From Limosilactobacillus caviae (GTDB taxonomy: Bacteria > Bacillota > Bacilli > Lactobacillales > Lactobacillaceae), in assembly GCF_014635905.1 (NCBI RefSeq), contig NZ_BMDS01000002.1, forward strand, positions 186,001 to 250,000: a stretch of 64,000 nucleotides of DNA, in the 5' to 3' direction. The position numbers were made by a program, and so were the translations under genes. Shown here in pieces: positions 27,386-36,921 of the stretch. The first letter of the stretch is position 1, and each line of letters opens with the position of its first letter. The notes under the pieces are model-generated. The model ran no database searches. It was not told where the DNA came from and saw nothing but the letters and a program-made list of their open reading frames with translations.

Positions 27386-28651
27386 ATGACCTACTCAGAA
27401 CAAATGGTTGATCAATTAGAAGCAGGTAAGTTAAAAGAAGCCCAGAATTCATTCAAACTTGCACTTATTAATGATGATGATGACATGTTATTTAGTCTCG
27501 CTGAAGAATTATATGCATTGGGCTTTTTACAACAAGTGCGAACAATTTACCTGAAATTATTAGATCGTTATCCTGATGAAGATGAATTAAAAACTAGTTT
27601 AGCAACAATTGCAATTGATGAAGGGCATAATGATGAAGCTTTATCTTATCTTGCACAAATAAAGCCGGATTCACCAGCGTATGTTCAAGCTTTATTAGTT
27701 GCTGCTGATTTATATCAAACTGAGGAGGAGTTTGAGGTTACAGAAGGCAAGCTTAAAGAAGCTTACTCAATAGCTCCGAATGAACCGGCAGTTGAATTTG
27801 CTCTTGGCGAATTTTACTTTATGGTGGGCCAATACGCAGATGCGATTCAATATTACTTTCAATTGATTAAAAATGGGTATACAGACTTTGCGAAGGTTGA
27901 TATTGCGGGAAGATTGGGAATTTGTTATGCACAGAGCGGTCAGTTTAAGAAGGCACTGGGGTATTTTAAACAAGTTAAGCCCGAGTACCAGACTAGTGAT
28001 ATCCGTTTTCAAAAGGGATTGACTCAACTGCAATTAGGCGATAATGATGAGGCAATTACAACGTTAGAGGATTTGATTAATGATGATGACCAGTATGCAT
28101 CTGCTTATCCTGAACTAGCAAAAGCTTATGAGAAAGAGAATAAATATCAGCAAGCTTTGCGAGTTGTTCAAGAAGGATTAGGTGTTGACCAGTATAATGA
28201 ATACTTATATTCACTAGCTGCCGAAATCACGAGTCACCTTGGAAATCAAAAACTAATGAAGAAGTATCTTGTTAAGGCTCATGAACTTGCTCCAGATAAT
28301 ATGACCATTACCCTTCAATACAGTAACTTCTTATTGCATCAACATGATGACGCGGCAAATATCGAATTGTTACGTCCATTGATCAAAGAGGATGAGACTG
28401 ATCCGCAGTTATACTGGAACTTGGCGCGGTCTTATCAACGGACAGACCAGCTTGATTTAGCCGGTAAATACTATGAAGCGGCGTTACCTGCTTATAATGA
28501 AAATCCAACTTTCTTAAAAGAATTAATTAATTATTATCGTGAAGCTGGGGAAACAGATAAACTCATGGACGAACTAGAACATTATTTACGCTTAGTTCCA
28601 ACTGATATGGAAATGCAGGATTTATATGACCAATATGAAGACTATAAATAA
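27386..28651 (+). CDS. tetratricopeptide repeat protein (YpiA-like)
   Basis: A 421-residue protein made of TPR helical repeats throughout, for instance PAVEFALGEFYFMVGQYADAIQYYF and SAYPELAKAYEKENKYQQALRV. It matches YpiA of B. subtilis in size and neighbourhood (close to hup). No catalytic motif or signal peptide is seen; a cytosolic scaffold role is likely. ATG 27386 is chosen because AAAGGAGGG precedes it; longer upstream reading lacks a ribosome site. Confidence 0.88.
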   Translation: MTYSEQMVDQLEAGKLKEAQNSFKLALINDDDDMLFSLAEELYALGFLQQVRTIYLKLLDRYPDEDELKTSLATIAIDEGHNDEALSYLAQIKPDSPAYVQALLVAADLYQTEEEFEVTEGKLKEAYSIAPNEPAVEFALGEFYFMVGQYADAIQYYFQLIKNGYTDFAKVDIAGRLGICYAQSGQFKKALGYFKQVKPEYQTSDIRFQKGLTQLQLGDNDEAITTLEDLINDDDQYASAYPELAKAYEKENKYQQALRVVQEGLGVDQYNEYLYSLAAEITSHLGNQKLMKKYLVKAHELAPDNMTITLQYSNFLLHQHDDAANIELLRPLIKEDETDPQLYWNLARSYQRTDQLDLAGKYYEAALPAYNENPTFLKELINYYREAGETDKLMDELEHYLRLVPTDMEMQDLYDQYEDYK

Positions 28652-28666
28652 ATTGCAATTTTAAGG

Positions 28667-28719
28667 AAGACAGGAAAGATTAGGGAATTAACCGTCCACA
28701 ATCTTTCCTGTCTCTTTTT
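28667..28719 (+). terminator. terminator after the TPR gene
   Basis: AAGACAGGAAAGATT (28667-28681) pairs with AATCTTTCCTGTCT (28700-28713), followed by CTTTTT. Confidence 0.9.
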
Positions 28720-28734
28720 AGACTTAAATTTATT

Positions 28735-28743
28735 TGTTATAAT
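28735..28743 (+). promoter_or_regulatory. extended -10 promoter of cca
   Basis: TGTTATAAT (28735-28743) is an extended -10 element 34 bases before the cca ATG. The -35 would fall inside the preceding terminator and is weak. Confidence 0.6.
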
Positions 28744-28776
28744 CAATTTTGATTATCGAAATGAGGACATGATTAA

Positions 28777-29988
28777 ATGAAAATTAAACAGTTACCGGCT
28801 ATATTTGAACCCGCACGACCAGTCTTGCAAAAGATTGAGGCTGCTGGCTATGAGGCTTACTTTGTTGGCGGTTGTGTCCGTGACACTATCTTGCATGATG
28901 AAATTCATGATATAGATATTGCTACGAGCGCTTATCCTAGTGAAATTAAGGCCATTTTTAATCACACTGTTGATACAGGAATTGAACACGGCACGGTGAT
29001 GATTCTTGATCATGGAACAGGTTATGAGACCACAACTTTTAGAACTGAGTCAGGGTATCAAGATTTTCGCCGTCCAGATAAAGTAACATTTGTGCGATCC
29101 TTAAATGAGGATTTGCAACGCCGTGATTTTACGATAAATGCGTTAGCGTTACGTGAAGATGGTGAGGTTATTGATTTATTTAACGGGCTTGCGGACCTTC
29201 AAAAACGCCTTATTAGGGCTGTAGGTGACCCTAATGAGCGATTCCATGAAGACGCTCTGCGAATGATGAGGGCGGTTCGTTTTGCAAGTAAGCTTGATTT
29301 TGTAATCGATGTACCAACGTTAAAGGGGATCAAGGAAAATGCTCCATTGTTGGCAAAGATTGCTGTCGAACGGATTAGAGTTGAGCTTGAAAAGTTATTT
29401 TTAGGGCAAAATCCAGTCGCTGGGTTAAAAGATTTCATTGCTACTGGTCTATATCAGTATTGTCCTGGTTTAGCTAATACGAAAGATCAGTTAGCTACAT
29501 TATTAGTATTAAATCAATGGCATTTAGAAAATGAGGCTCAAGTGTGGGCTGTCCTTGGTTTGCAACTGCAGTTAGATCAAAGCGAGATTGCTAAATTCTT
29601 AAAGAAATGGAAAACTGCTAACGATTTAATTGCTCAAGTAAAAAAGATTATCCCAGCAGTTAATGCAATTCATCAACGAAACTTAACACCATCCCTAATG
29701 TTTAGAACAGGAGATAGTGCCCTCCATGATGCTAACCAAGTTGCTAAATTATATGGTTGGGCGATTGAGGATTCGGAATTGCAAAAAGCCTATCAACGTT
29801 TACCAATTAAAAGTGCTAAAGATTTGGCAATTGATGGGAAAATGTTAATTACTAAGGCAGGGATAAAACCGGGACCAGTAATGGGGAAAATCATTCAACA
29901 GTTGACATTATTAGTGCTTAATGATGAAGTAGCTAATGATACTACAACCCTATTGAATAAAGCGCAAGAACTAGTGAAAGAGGGATAA
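28777..29988 (+). CDS. cca: CCA tRNA nucleotidyltransferase
   Basis: Adds or repairs the 3' CCA end of tRNAs. It has 403 residues, a class II enzyme of Bacillus type. The nucleotidyltransferase motif FVGGCVRDTILHDEIHDIDIA (about residues 29-49) carries the two metal aspartates; RRDFTINALA and the DEDxxR-like motif RFHEDALRMMRAVRFASKL follow. The ABC-F gene starts two bases after the stop, so both form one transcript. Confidence 0.96.
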   Translation: MKIKQLPAIFEPARPVLQKIEAAGYEAYFVGGCVRDTILHDEIHDIDIATSAYPSEIKAIFNHTVDTGIEHGTVMILDHGTGYETTTFRTESGYQDFRRPDKVTFVRSLNEDLQRRDFTINALALREDGEVIDLFNGLADLQKRLIRAVGDPNERFHEDALRMMRAVRFASKLDFVIDVPTLKGIKENAPLLAKIAVERIRVELEKLFLGQNPVAGLKDFIATGLYQYCPGLANTKDQLATLLVLNQWHLENEAQVWAVLGLQLQLDQSEIAKFLKKWKTANDLIAQVKKIIPAVNAIHQRNLTPSLMFRTGDSALHDANQVAKLYGWAIEDSELQKAYQRLPIKSAKDLAIDGKMLITKAGIKPGPVMGKIIQQLTLLVLNDEVANDTTTLLNKAQELVKEG

Positions 29989-29989
29989 T

Positions 29990-31900
29990 ATGCAGACAAT
30001 GCGTGCTGAAGGGCTTACGAGTACCTATGGGGAAAAGACATTATTTGACAATATCTCATTTATTATTAACGAAAATGATCGAATAGGATTAATTGGTGTT
30101 AACGGGAGCGGGAAAACAAGCCTGTTAAATGTAATTAGCGGTGAAATAAATCCAGAAGGCGGCGGTCAAATTACTAAGCCAAATGACTATTCGATTGGCT
30201 ACTTAAAACAACAACCCGAATTAGATGAAAGTAAAACAATAATGGAAGCTGTTTTTGAAGGCAAGCAGCCGGTTTTTGAAACAATTCGGCAATATGAATT
30301 AGCACTTGACCGTTTTACAAAGCATCCAGAAGATTCACAGACAATTGACCGTTATACAAAAATGCAGGCAAAAATGGATCAAGAAGACGCATGGGAAGCA
30401 GATAGTCGGGTAAAAACGATTCTTACCCAGTTAAAAATAAAGGATGTTAGTCAAAAAATTTCTCAACTTTCAGGAGGACAGAAAAAAAGGGTTGGATTGG
30501 CACAGGTATTAATTCAGCAACCTGACTTATTACTGCTTGATGAGCCAACTAACCACCTTGATCTTGATTCTGTAGTTTGGTTGCAAGACTTTTTGCGTAG
30601 TTATAAAGGCGCAGTTCTTGTTGTAACTCATGACCGTTATTTTCTTGACCAGATTACAAATCATATTTGGGAATTATCGTTTGGTAAGCTTTATCATTAT
30701 GAAGGTAATTATCAAGATTTTGTTGAGAAAAAGGCTGAACGAGTTGAGTTAGCTAAAGATACTGAAAGAAAAAATCAACAGCTTTATAAAAAAGAACTGG
30801 CGTGGATGCGGACAGGTGCAAAGGCACGATCGACTAAGCAAAAGGGACGAATTAATCGTTTTCATGAACTAGAAGGCAAAATTGGTAACCTTAAGACTGA
30901 TGAAGATATTGCAATCAACCTTGGGTCCCAACGATTGGGGAAAGATGTTATTCAGTTTAAAGATGCTAATTTAAAATTTGATGATCACCAAATTTTGCGG
31001 GACTTTGACTGGTTAGTACAAGCTGGTGACAGAATCGGAATTACTGGTGAAAATGGTGCTGGAAAAACAAGTTTATTAAATGTGATTGCACAGCGGGTTC
31101 CATTGGATAGCGGGATTCTAAAAATTGGTGAAACTGTTAAACTGGGTTACTATACTCAGCAAACGGAAGGAATTGATAATGACAAGCGGATGATTAGCTT
31201 TTTATCTGAAATTGCAGATAATGTTACCGATAAAGACGGTAATAAACTTAGTGTTACGCAATTGCTAGAGCGGTTTTTATTCCCTCGTTTTATGCATGGA
31301 ACATTAATTAGAAAGCTTTCCGGGGGTGAAAAACGTCGATTATATCTTTTGAAGATTTTAATGCAACAACCTAATGTCTTATTACTAGACGAACCGACAA
31401 ATGACCTAGACATTGGCACCTTAACTGTTTTAGAAGATTACTTAGATAACTTTGCTGGAACTGTCATTACGGTTTCTCATGATCGTTACTTTTTGGATAA
31501 AGTTGCAGATGATTTATTGGTCTTTCATGGGAATGGTGATATAGAACGTTATACCGGTCGTTTTACGGATTATTTAGCGGCCAAAAGCGATCAAGCAGCA
31601 CAGGCTAAAGAAGATAAAAAAGGCCAAAAAATAACTGCTAAGAAGCAAACCGTAAAGCAAAAACCGGCAAAAAAAGAAAAGACAAAACTTACTTATGCTG
31701 AGCAGCTTGAATGGGATCATATTGACGAAGAGTTAGATAAACTCGATCAAGAACATCAGCAATTAGAAAGTAAAATGGCTGAAGCAGCAAGTGATTATAC
31801 TAAACTAGCAAAATTACAAAAACAATTAAATGAAGTTCAGAAAAAAATTGATGATAAGACTGCTCGTTGGGAATACTTGAGTACATACGTTGACGAGTAG
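29990..31900 (+). CDS. ABC-F family ATPase (YfmR/Uup type)
   Basis: Soluble twin-ATPase that acts on ribosomes rather than in transport. It has 636 residues. Two nucleotide-binding domains: Walker [10 protein letters not shown] (about residues 36-44) with LSGGQKKR and [12 protein letters not shown], and GENGAGKTS (about 353-361) with LSGGEKRR and [12 protein letters not shown]. An ABC_tran_Xtn linker lies between, and a lysine-rich coiled-coil C-terminal domain (about residues 540-636) follows. No membrane segment is seen. The size and C-terminal coil fit YfmR/Uup rather than an antibiotic-resistance ABC-F, but that cannot be excluded. Confidence 0.9.
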   Translation: MQTMRAEGLTSTYGEKTLFDNISFIINENDRIGLIGVNGSGKTSLLNVISGEINPEGGGQITKPNDYSIGYLKQQPELDESKTIMEAVFEGKQPVFETIRQYELALDRFTKHPEDSQTIDRYTKMQAKMDQEDAWEADSRVKTILTQLKIKDVSQKISQLSGGQKKRVGLAQVLIQQPDLLLLDEPTNHLDLDSVVWLQDFLRSYKGAVLVVTHDRYFLDQITNHIWELSFGKLYHYEGNYQDFVEKKAERVELAKDTERKNQQLYKKELAWMRTGAKARSTKQKGRINRFHELEGKIGNLKTDEDIAINLGSQRLGKDVIQFKDANLKFDDHQILRDFDWLVQAGDRIGITGENGAGKTSLLNVIAQRVPLDSGILKIGETVKLGYYTQQTEGIDNDKRMISFLSEIADNVTDKDGNKLSVTQLLERFLFPRFMHGTLIRKLSGGEKRRLYLLKILMQQPNVLLLDEPTNDLDIGTLTVLEDYLDNFAGTVITVSHDRYFLDKVADDLLVFHGNGDIERYTGRFTDYLAAKSDQAAQAKEDKKGQKITAKKQTVKQKPAKKEKTKLTYAEQLEWDHIDEELDKLDQEHQQLESKMAEAASDYTKLAKLQKQLNEVQKKIDDKTARWEYLSTYVDE

Positions 31901-31919
31901 AGGAAAAGGAGAATCGGGA

Positions 31920-32882
31920 ATGGCAGCAAATGTGAATGAACAACAGTATTTAGACCTTATCCGCTACGTTCTTGCTAATGGACATCAAAAAGATGATCGT
32001 ACAGGAACAGGTACTAAGTCTATTTTTGGTTACCAAATGCGCTTTGATTTAACTAAAGGATTTCCAATCTTAACTACAAAAAAAGTGCCATTTGGTTTAA
32101 TTAAGAGTGAACTTTTATGGTTCTTACGGGGAGATACCAATATTCGTTTCTTACTTCAACATAAAAACCACATTTGGGATGAATGGGCGTTTAAGAAATG
32201 GGTGGAAAGTGATGAATACCAAGGAACAGATATGACTGATTTTGGTCATCGCTGGCTTCAGGATCCAGAATTTAAAAAGGTTTATCTTCAGGAAAAAAAG
32301 GACTTTTGTCAGCGCATTTTAGAAGATGATAAATTTGCCCAAAAATATGGTGACCTCGGACTTGTTTATGGAAGTCAATGGCGCAAATGGAAGACCAGTC
32401 AAGGTGGTACAGTTGACCAGATTGCTAATGTTATTCACCAAATAAAAACGACGCCTGATTCACGGCGAATGATTGTTTCTGCCTGGAATCCAGAAGATGT
32501 CCCATCAATGGCGCTCCCACCATGTCACACGATGTTTCAATTTTATGTAAATGACGGCAAATTAAGCTGTCAATTATATCAACGAAGCGCTGATATCTTT
32601 TTAGGGGTACCGTTTAATATTGCAAGTTATGCTTTACTGACACATATGATCGCGCATCAATGCGGGTTGGAACCTGGTGAATTTGTTCATACGCTTGGGG
32701 ATGCTCATATTTACCTAAACCACCTTGATCAGGTTAAAGAACAGTTAACGAGGACACCGCATGAGGCACCTAAGTTAATCTTACCTGCTGAACCCAAGCC
32801 AATTGATCAATATGAAATGAGTGATATAAAATTAGAAGGATATACTCATGAACCGGCGATCAAAGCTCCGGTAGCAGTTTAA
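31920..32882 (+). CDS. thyA: thymidylate synthase
   Basis: Methylates dUMP to dTMP using methylene-tetrahydrofolate. It has 320 residues, with the insert typical of lactobacilli. The catalytic cysteine is in [14 protein letters not shown] (about residues 200-213); [19 protein letters not shown] and [20 protein letters not shown] are conserved. ATG 31920 has AAAGGAGA upstream; the longer reading from 31890 would overlap the ABC-F gene. folA follows at ten bases, so dTMP synthesis and recycling of dihydrofolate are coupled. Confidence 0.97.
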   Translation: MAANVNEQQYLDLIRYVLANGHQKDDRTGTGTKSIFGYQMRFDLTKGFPILTTKKVPFGLIKSELLWFLRGDTNIRFLLQHKNHIWDEWAFKKWVESDEYQGTDMTDFGHRWLQDPEFKKVYLQEKKDFCQRILEDDKFAQKYGDLGLVYGSQWRKWKTSQGGTVDQIANVIHQIKTTPDSRRMIVSAWNPEDVPSMALPPCHTMFQFYVNDGKLSCQLYQRSADIFLGVPFNIASYALLTHMIAHQCGLEPGEFVHTLGDAHIYLNHLDQVKEQLTRTPHEAPKLILPAEPKPIDQYEMSDIKLEGYTHEPAIKAPVAV

Positions 32883-32891
32883 GAGGATACG

Positions 32892-33392
32892 ATGATGACA
32901 GAATTAAATTTAATTTGGGCTGAAGATTTAAATGGTTGGATTGGAAAAAATAATACAATTCCATGGCATGTTTCGGCTGATATGAAACATTTTCGTAAGC
33001 AGACGATGGGTCATCCAATTATAATGGGGCGGAAAACATTTGCGTCTTTAGGGAATAAGCCCTTACCGAAACGGAAAAATATCGTTATTACTAGTCAGAA
33101 AATAAATATTCCTGATGTTATTGTTATTCATTCTTTAGACGAATTAAAAAAATATTTAATGGAATATCCAGCTGAATATTTTGTGATTGGAGGCGCAACT
33201 ATCTATCAGCAATTATTGCCGTTAGCAACTAAATTGACGCGGACGGTCATAAATGCTGATATTGCTGGTGATACAAAAATGCCAACGATCGATTATGACC
33301 GTTGGCACTTAGTTGACGAGAATGAGCATGTTGAAGAAGGACAAGTTATTTGTCGTTTTGAGAAATGGCATTTAAACGTAGAGAAGGATTGA
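32892..33392 (+). CDS. folA: dihydrofolate reductase
   Basis: Reduces dihydrofolate, the by-product of ThyA, to tetrahydrofolate with NADPH. It has 166 residues. Motifs: LIWAEDLNGWIGKNNTIPWH (residues 7-26), MGHPIIMGRKTFASLG, KNIVITS and YFVIGGATIYQQLLP. Two ATG codons in tandem (32892 and 32895) are both possible starts. The last 21 bases overlap the 3' end of the convergent trhA gene. Confidence 0.96.
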   Translation: MMTELNLIWAEDLNGWIGKNNTIPWHVSADMKHFRKQTMGHPIIMGRKTFASLGNKPLPKRKNIVITSQKINIPDVIVIHSLDELKKYLMEYPAEYFVIGGATIYQQLLPLATKLTRTVINADIAGDTKMPTIDYDRWHLVDENEHVEEGQVICRFEKWHLNVEKD

Positions 33393-34016
33393 AAAGTACA
33401 TTAATATTGTTCCAATTAAAACAAATATATGCCAGATTAAGTGGGTATATGGTGTAGGGCGACTATAAAATAGTGCACCTACAGTAAATGCTAATCCCCC
33501 AAGTAATAGCAGCCCAAATCCAACTGGTCCCAGAGAATGCCATAATGGTGCAAATGCTACTAAGCATAGCCACCCCATTAAAATATAAATAATAGTTGAA
33601 TATTTGCTTTTGTGCTTAAGCCAGATAGCTTTGTAGACGATTCCGATAATTGATAATCCCCAAATGACTCCAAAGATTGTCCAGCCTAACCAACCACGGA
33701 TACTTACTAAACAATAAGGAGTATATGTAGCAGCAATAAGGACAAATATCATCGAGTGGTCTAAAATCTGAAAAACATGCTTGGCACGGGTAAATATCAA
33801 TGCATGGAATAGAGTTGAGGAGAGGTAGAACAGAATTAGCGCACTTCCATAGATTGTAAAAGTTACAATTCGCATTGGGCTGCCGGTATGAACTGCCCGA
33901 ACGATTAATAGTATTAAACCGGCAATGGATAAGCCAGCTCCGATTCCATGTGTAATAGCATTACCAATTTCAATAAGCAGAGTACGATGATCCTTTACTT
34001 TATTTTGTGTATTCAT
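33372..34016 (-). CDS. trhA: TrhA/hemolysin III family membrane protein (PAQR)
   Basis: Seven-helix integral membrane protein of the PAQR family; TrhA of B. subtilis keeps membrane energetics and fluidity in balance, while the old name hemolysin III rests on weak evidence. It has 214 residues. Family motifs: GNAITHGIGAGLSIAGLILL, SSTLFHALIFTRAKHVFQILDHSMIFVLIAATYTP (conserved His residues; shown as a family block) and HLIWHIFVLIG near the C-terminus. ATG 34016 has AAAGGGG upstream. Its 3' end overlaps folA tail to tail with no terminator space. Confidence 0.9.
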   Translation of the reverse strand: MNTQNKVKDHRTLLIEIGNAITHGIGAGLSIAGLILLIVRAVHTGSPMRIVTFTIYGSALILFYLSSTLFHALIFTRAKHVFQILDHSMIFVLIAATYTPYCLVSIRGWLGWTIFGVIWGLSIIGIVYKAIWLKHKSKYSTIIYILMGWLCLVAFAPLWHSLGPVGFGLLLLGGLAFTVGALFYSRPTPYTHLIWHIFVLIGTILMYFSILLYV

Positions 34017-34122
34017 CAAAAGACCCCTTTCTAAAGACCAATGAATTCTTAAATTATTTTTGGTATACTATATGAATAGTAATTAATCCTACAAAATTAA
34101 ATAAAATCTAGTATAATAGTAC

Positions 34123-34159
34123 TTGAAATGAATTATCTAGTTTTGAATACTAGATAATT
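34123..34159 (+). promoter_or_regulatory. degV promoter with inverted repeat
   Basis: TTGAAA (34123-34128) and AATACT (34146-34151) at 17 bases make a candidate promoter. A perfect inverted repeat AATTATCTAG (34131-34140) / CTAGATAATT (34150-34159) covers the spacer and the -10 element, and a further ATCTAG lies at 34106-34111. This looks like an operator. Confidence 0.5.
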
Positions 34160-34194
34160 ATAGCACAAATTGTTCAGGAAGAGTGGTAAGTTTC

Positions 34195-35037
34195 ATGTCA
34201 AAGATAAAAATTGTTTGTGATTCATCAGCAGGTTTAACTGATGAAGAAATTAAAAAATATAACATTACAATTGTACCATTAAGTGTAATGATTGACGGGA
34301 CGGTATATGTTGAGCGTGAAACGATTACAAATGACCAGTTCCCTGCAATGATGAAAAATGCTAACTCGCTGCCTAAGACATCCCAACCACCAATTGGTAA
34401 GTTTGTCGATGCATTCGATAAACTAGGCGAAGATGGCAGTGAAGTATTGTGTGTTACAATGATGGAATCGATTAGCGGGACAGTCCATGCGGCAGAACAG
34501 GCTGCTGGGATGACTAAAACTAAAGTTACCGTATATGATTCACAAACAACGGATCAGGGGATGGCCTTTCAGATTGTTGAAGCTGCTAAAGTGATTGAAG
34601 ATGGCGGCAGTGTTGAGGATGCAATTTCAAAGATGAAAGACGTCCTTGCAAAATCAAAGTTGTATTTAGCAATTGATAATCTTGATAATTTAGTTGCTGG
34701 TGGGCGAATTAGTAAATTTGCCGGTGCGGTTTCTAATTTACTTAACATCAAGGTGATGCTACAAGTATATGGGGGACAAATCCATATTGAAGCTAAGGGA
34801 CGCGGTCTTAAGTCGATCCATAAAGAATGGGGAAAGATTTTAGACGAAATGGCGCGCGGACCTAAAGTAAAACGGATTGGTATTTCACATGTTGACGCGG
34901 GTAAAGAAGTGGACCGCTTATTAGCAAACTTAAAAGAACTTTATCCTAACATTAATGTTGTTGTTCGCGAGACTGTACCAATTATTGCAACTCATACGGG
35001 AATGGGTGCTTGCTGTTTACTGTATTATACAGAATAA
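34195..35037 (+). CDS. DegV family fatty-acid-binding protein
   Basis: DegV/FakB-type protein; these bind a fatty acid and present it to the kinase FakA in exogenous fatty acid use. It has 280 residues. The N-terminal KIVCDSSAGLTDEEIKKYNI, the TSQPPIGKF motif and the GGRISKFAGAVSNLLNIK segment (about residues 166-183) are typical. The gene stands alone with a palindromic promoter; no fakA lies in the window, so substrate and partner are inferred. ATG 34195 is used, with AGGAAGAG about 11 bases before it. Confidence 0.9.
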   Translation: MSKIKIVCDSSAGLTDEEIKKYNITIVPLSVMIDGTVYVERETITNDQFPAMMKNANSLPKTSQPPIGKFVDAFDKLGEDGSEVLCVTMMESISGTVHAAEQAAGMTKTKVTVYDSQTTDQGMAFQIVEAAKVIEDGGSVEDAISKMKDVLAKSKLYLAIDNLDNLVAGGRISKFAGAVSNLLNIKVMLQVYGGQIHIEAKGRGLKSIHKEWGKILDEMARGPKVKRIGISHVDAGKEVDRLLANLKELYPNINVVVRETVPIIATHTGMGACCLLYYTE

Positions 35038-35067
35038 GTTAAAAAAGATTATCTTGAAAAATAAAGT

Positions 35068-35105
35068 GGAGGCTGAGAAAAAATGAAAATTTTTTCCCAG
35101 CCTCC
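35068..35105 (+). terminator. hairpin after degV
   Basis: GGAGGCTGAGAAAAAAT (35068-35084) pairs with ATTTTTTCCCAGCCTCC (35089-35105) except one A-C mismatch. This GGAGGCTG hairpin is of a kind common in lactic acid bacteria as terminator; the T-run is inside the stem rather than after it. Confidence 0.6.
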
Positions 35106-35139
35106 GTCTCTTAAATATGAAATAAAGGAGTAAAAATAG

Positions 35140-36060
35140 ATGAAAAAATGGATCAAGTGGCTCCTTTTGATTTTGGTAATTATTGGTATTGGCGGAGGTG
35201 GCTGGTATGCTATTCATGCGCCAAAGTCGTCTAATAGTTCTGAAATTAAGACGCCAAAGTATGTTGAAAAGAAGAATGTTAAAGTAGTTGCGTTAGGTGA
35301 TTCCCTTACTCATGGTGAAGGTGATGAAACTAATAATGGTGGTTATGTTGGCATTATCAAAAATAAAATCGAACATCGGTATCGACAAACCCAAGTCACT
35401 ACCGTCAATTATGGAGTAACAGGTGATCGTTCAGACCAGATTCTTGATCGTTTAACTCAGCAGACACAATTACGAAAGGATTTACAGGACGCTGATGTAA
35501 TTACAATGACAGTTGGTGGAAATGATTTGATGCAAATCCTTGAAAAAAATGTCATGGGTTCTGAAAATCAAGTAACGAATAGTGTTGAACGTGGTGAAAA
35601 AGTTTATCAGCAAAAACTTAATAAGCTATTCGGGGCGGTACGAAAAGAAAATCCGCGAGCACCGATTTTCGTAATGAGTATTTATAACCCGTTTTACACA
35701 TATTTTCCTGACGTGACAATTATTAACCAATCAATTAACAAATGGAATCAAACGACAAAATCTGCAATGAATAATTATAAATATATGTATTTTGTAAATA
35801 TCAATAAGATAATGTCGTATGGTCAATATCAAACGAAAGGTCAACAACAACAGCTAATAAAAGAAGAGGAGAAGGCAAACCAAGGTCAAGTAAGTCAAAA
35901 ACGTGTTATCGCAATCATGAATCACAAAGACAAGAATTTAAATAAATATATTTCAACTGAAGACAATTTTCATCCAAACCATGCTGGATATGTAAAAATT
36001 GCGGATCAGTTATTTAAGTCCATGGAAAAACATGATAGTTGGGAATTTACACGGAGGTAA
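35140..36060 (+). CDS. membrane-anchored SGNH/GDSL hydrolase (YpmR-like)
   Basis: Likely extracellular ester hydrolase of the SGNH family. It has 306 residues. An N-terminal membrane anchor (residues 5-24, WIKWLLLILVIIGIGGGGW) without a lipobox cysteine is followed by block I ALGDSLTHGEGD, block III GGNDLM, and block V DNFHPNHAGY, which supplies catalytic Asp and His. The substrate is unknown. It forms an operon with ypmS three bases downstream and yozE, the same trio as in B. subtilis (ypmR-ypmS) and many lactobacilli. Confidence 0.9.
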   Translation: MKKWIKWLLLILVIIGIGGGGWYAIHAPKSSNSSEIKTPKYVEKKNVKVVALGDSLTHGEGDETNNGGYVGIIKNKIEHRYRQTQVTTVNYGVTGDRSDQILDRLTQQTQLRKDLQDADVITMTVGGNDLMQILEKNVMGSENQVTNSVERGEKVYQQKLNKLFGAVRKENPRAPIFVMSIYNPFYTYFPDVTIINQSINKWNQTTKSAMNNYKYMYFVNINKIMSYGQYQTKGQQQQLIKEEEKANQGQVSQKRVIAIMNHKDKNLNKYISTEDNFHPNHAGYVKIADQLFKSMEKHDSWEFTRR

Positions 36061-36062
36061 CA

Positions 36063-36665
36063 ATGAAAAAAGTTAATGGCAAAAATATTAATTGGTGGAA
36101 ATGGGCATTCTTTTGTTTAGTAGCAGTAATAGTAGTTAGCTGTGGGGTGGTGTTAAATAAAGCAACCGCACCGACACCTGAGGCAGAGGTTACTAAACCA
36201 ATTAAACCCAGCGACTCATCTGTTACTGTTGAGCTAAATCGAAAACAGGTTAATGCTCTTGCAGCAAATTATTTAAATGAATTCTTGAAGGGGCAGAAAG
36301 TTCGTTATGATTTCATTGTTGGAGATAAGCATGCTACTCTGACAGGGAATACCAAATTTCTTGGTGCTAGTGTTCGTTTTGCAATTAATTTTATTCCAGA
36401 ACGTTTGTCAGATGGGAATGTCTTATTACGTGCTAAGGGATTGTCAGTTGGGCAATTAAACATTCCGATAAAATTTGTGATGGGCTATATTGCTAAAAAT
36501 TATGATATTCCTAAATGGGTAAAGATCAATCCACAAAAGAAGACTGTTCTATTAGATCTTAATCGTTATAGCAAGCATCGTTCCTTGAAGTATTCGGCCC
36601 AAGAGATAGATATGAAAGAAGGACAATTCAAGTTCTTGATCACTGTACCAACTAATAATAAATGA
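36063..36665 (+). CDS. YpmS family membrane protein (DUF2140)
   Basis: A 200-residue protein with one N-terminal membrane segment (about residues 12-30) and an extracytoplasmic domain of the YpmS/DUF2140 family, of unknown function. The motifs VNALAANYLNEFLKG and LTGNTKFLGASVRFAINFIP are typical. ACGGAGGTAAC precedes ATG 36063, overlapping the stop of the SGNH gene. The conserved pairing suggests a shared envelope role. Confidence 0.85.
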   Translation: MKKVNGKNINWWKWAFFCLVAVIVVSCGVVLNKATAPTPEAEVTKPIKPSDSSVTVELNRKQVNALAANYLNEFLKGQKVRYDFIVGDKHATLTGNTKFLGASVRFAINFIPERLSDGNVLLRAKGLSVGQLNIPIKFVMGYIAKNYDIPKWVKINPQKKTVLLDLNRYSKHRSLKYSAQEIDMKEGQFKFLITVPTNNK

Positions 36666-36683
36666 GGATAGGAGGAAATTTTA

Positions 36684-36908
36684 ATGCGGATGAGTTTTTA
36701 CCAGTTCTTGATGACGCAAAGAAATCCAAATAGTGCTGATGAAGTTCAACAATTTGCTAATAACGCATTTTTTGATACTGCTTTTCCTAAACACTCAACG
36801 GATTTCGACGAGATTTCACAATATTTAGAAGAAAATGCTGATTATTTGCCATCAATGACAATTTTTGATGAGGCATGGCAAAGGTACCTCGATGTCGTAG
36901 CTAATTAG
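36684..36908 (+). CDS. YozE family protein (SAM-like fold)
   Basis: A 74-residue soluble protein of the YozE family (DUF1250), a small helical domain that resembles sterile-alpha-motif folds. It has [28 protein letters not shown] and, near the end, [16 protein letters not shown], both family features. The function is unknown. AGGAGG lies seven bases before the ATG; rbgA follows 13 bases after the stop with its own AGGGAGG. Confidence 0.88.
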   Translation: MRMSFYQFLMTQRNPNSADEVQQFANNAFFDTAFPKHSTDFDEISQYLEENADYLPSMTIFDEAWQRYLDVVAN

Positions 36909-36921
36909 GGAGGAATTTTAA

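Noticed and set aside
35083-35133. Short frame MKIFSQPPSLKYEIKE inside the hairpin after degV, with GGAGG upstream
   Set aside because: Both its ribosome site and first codons belong to the terminator-like stem; 16 residues with no other support.
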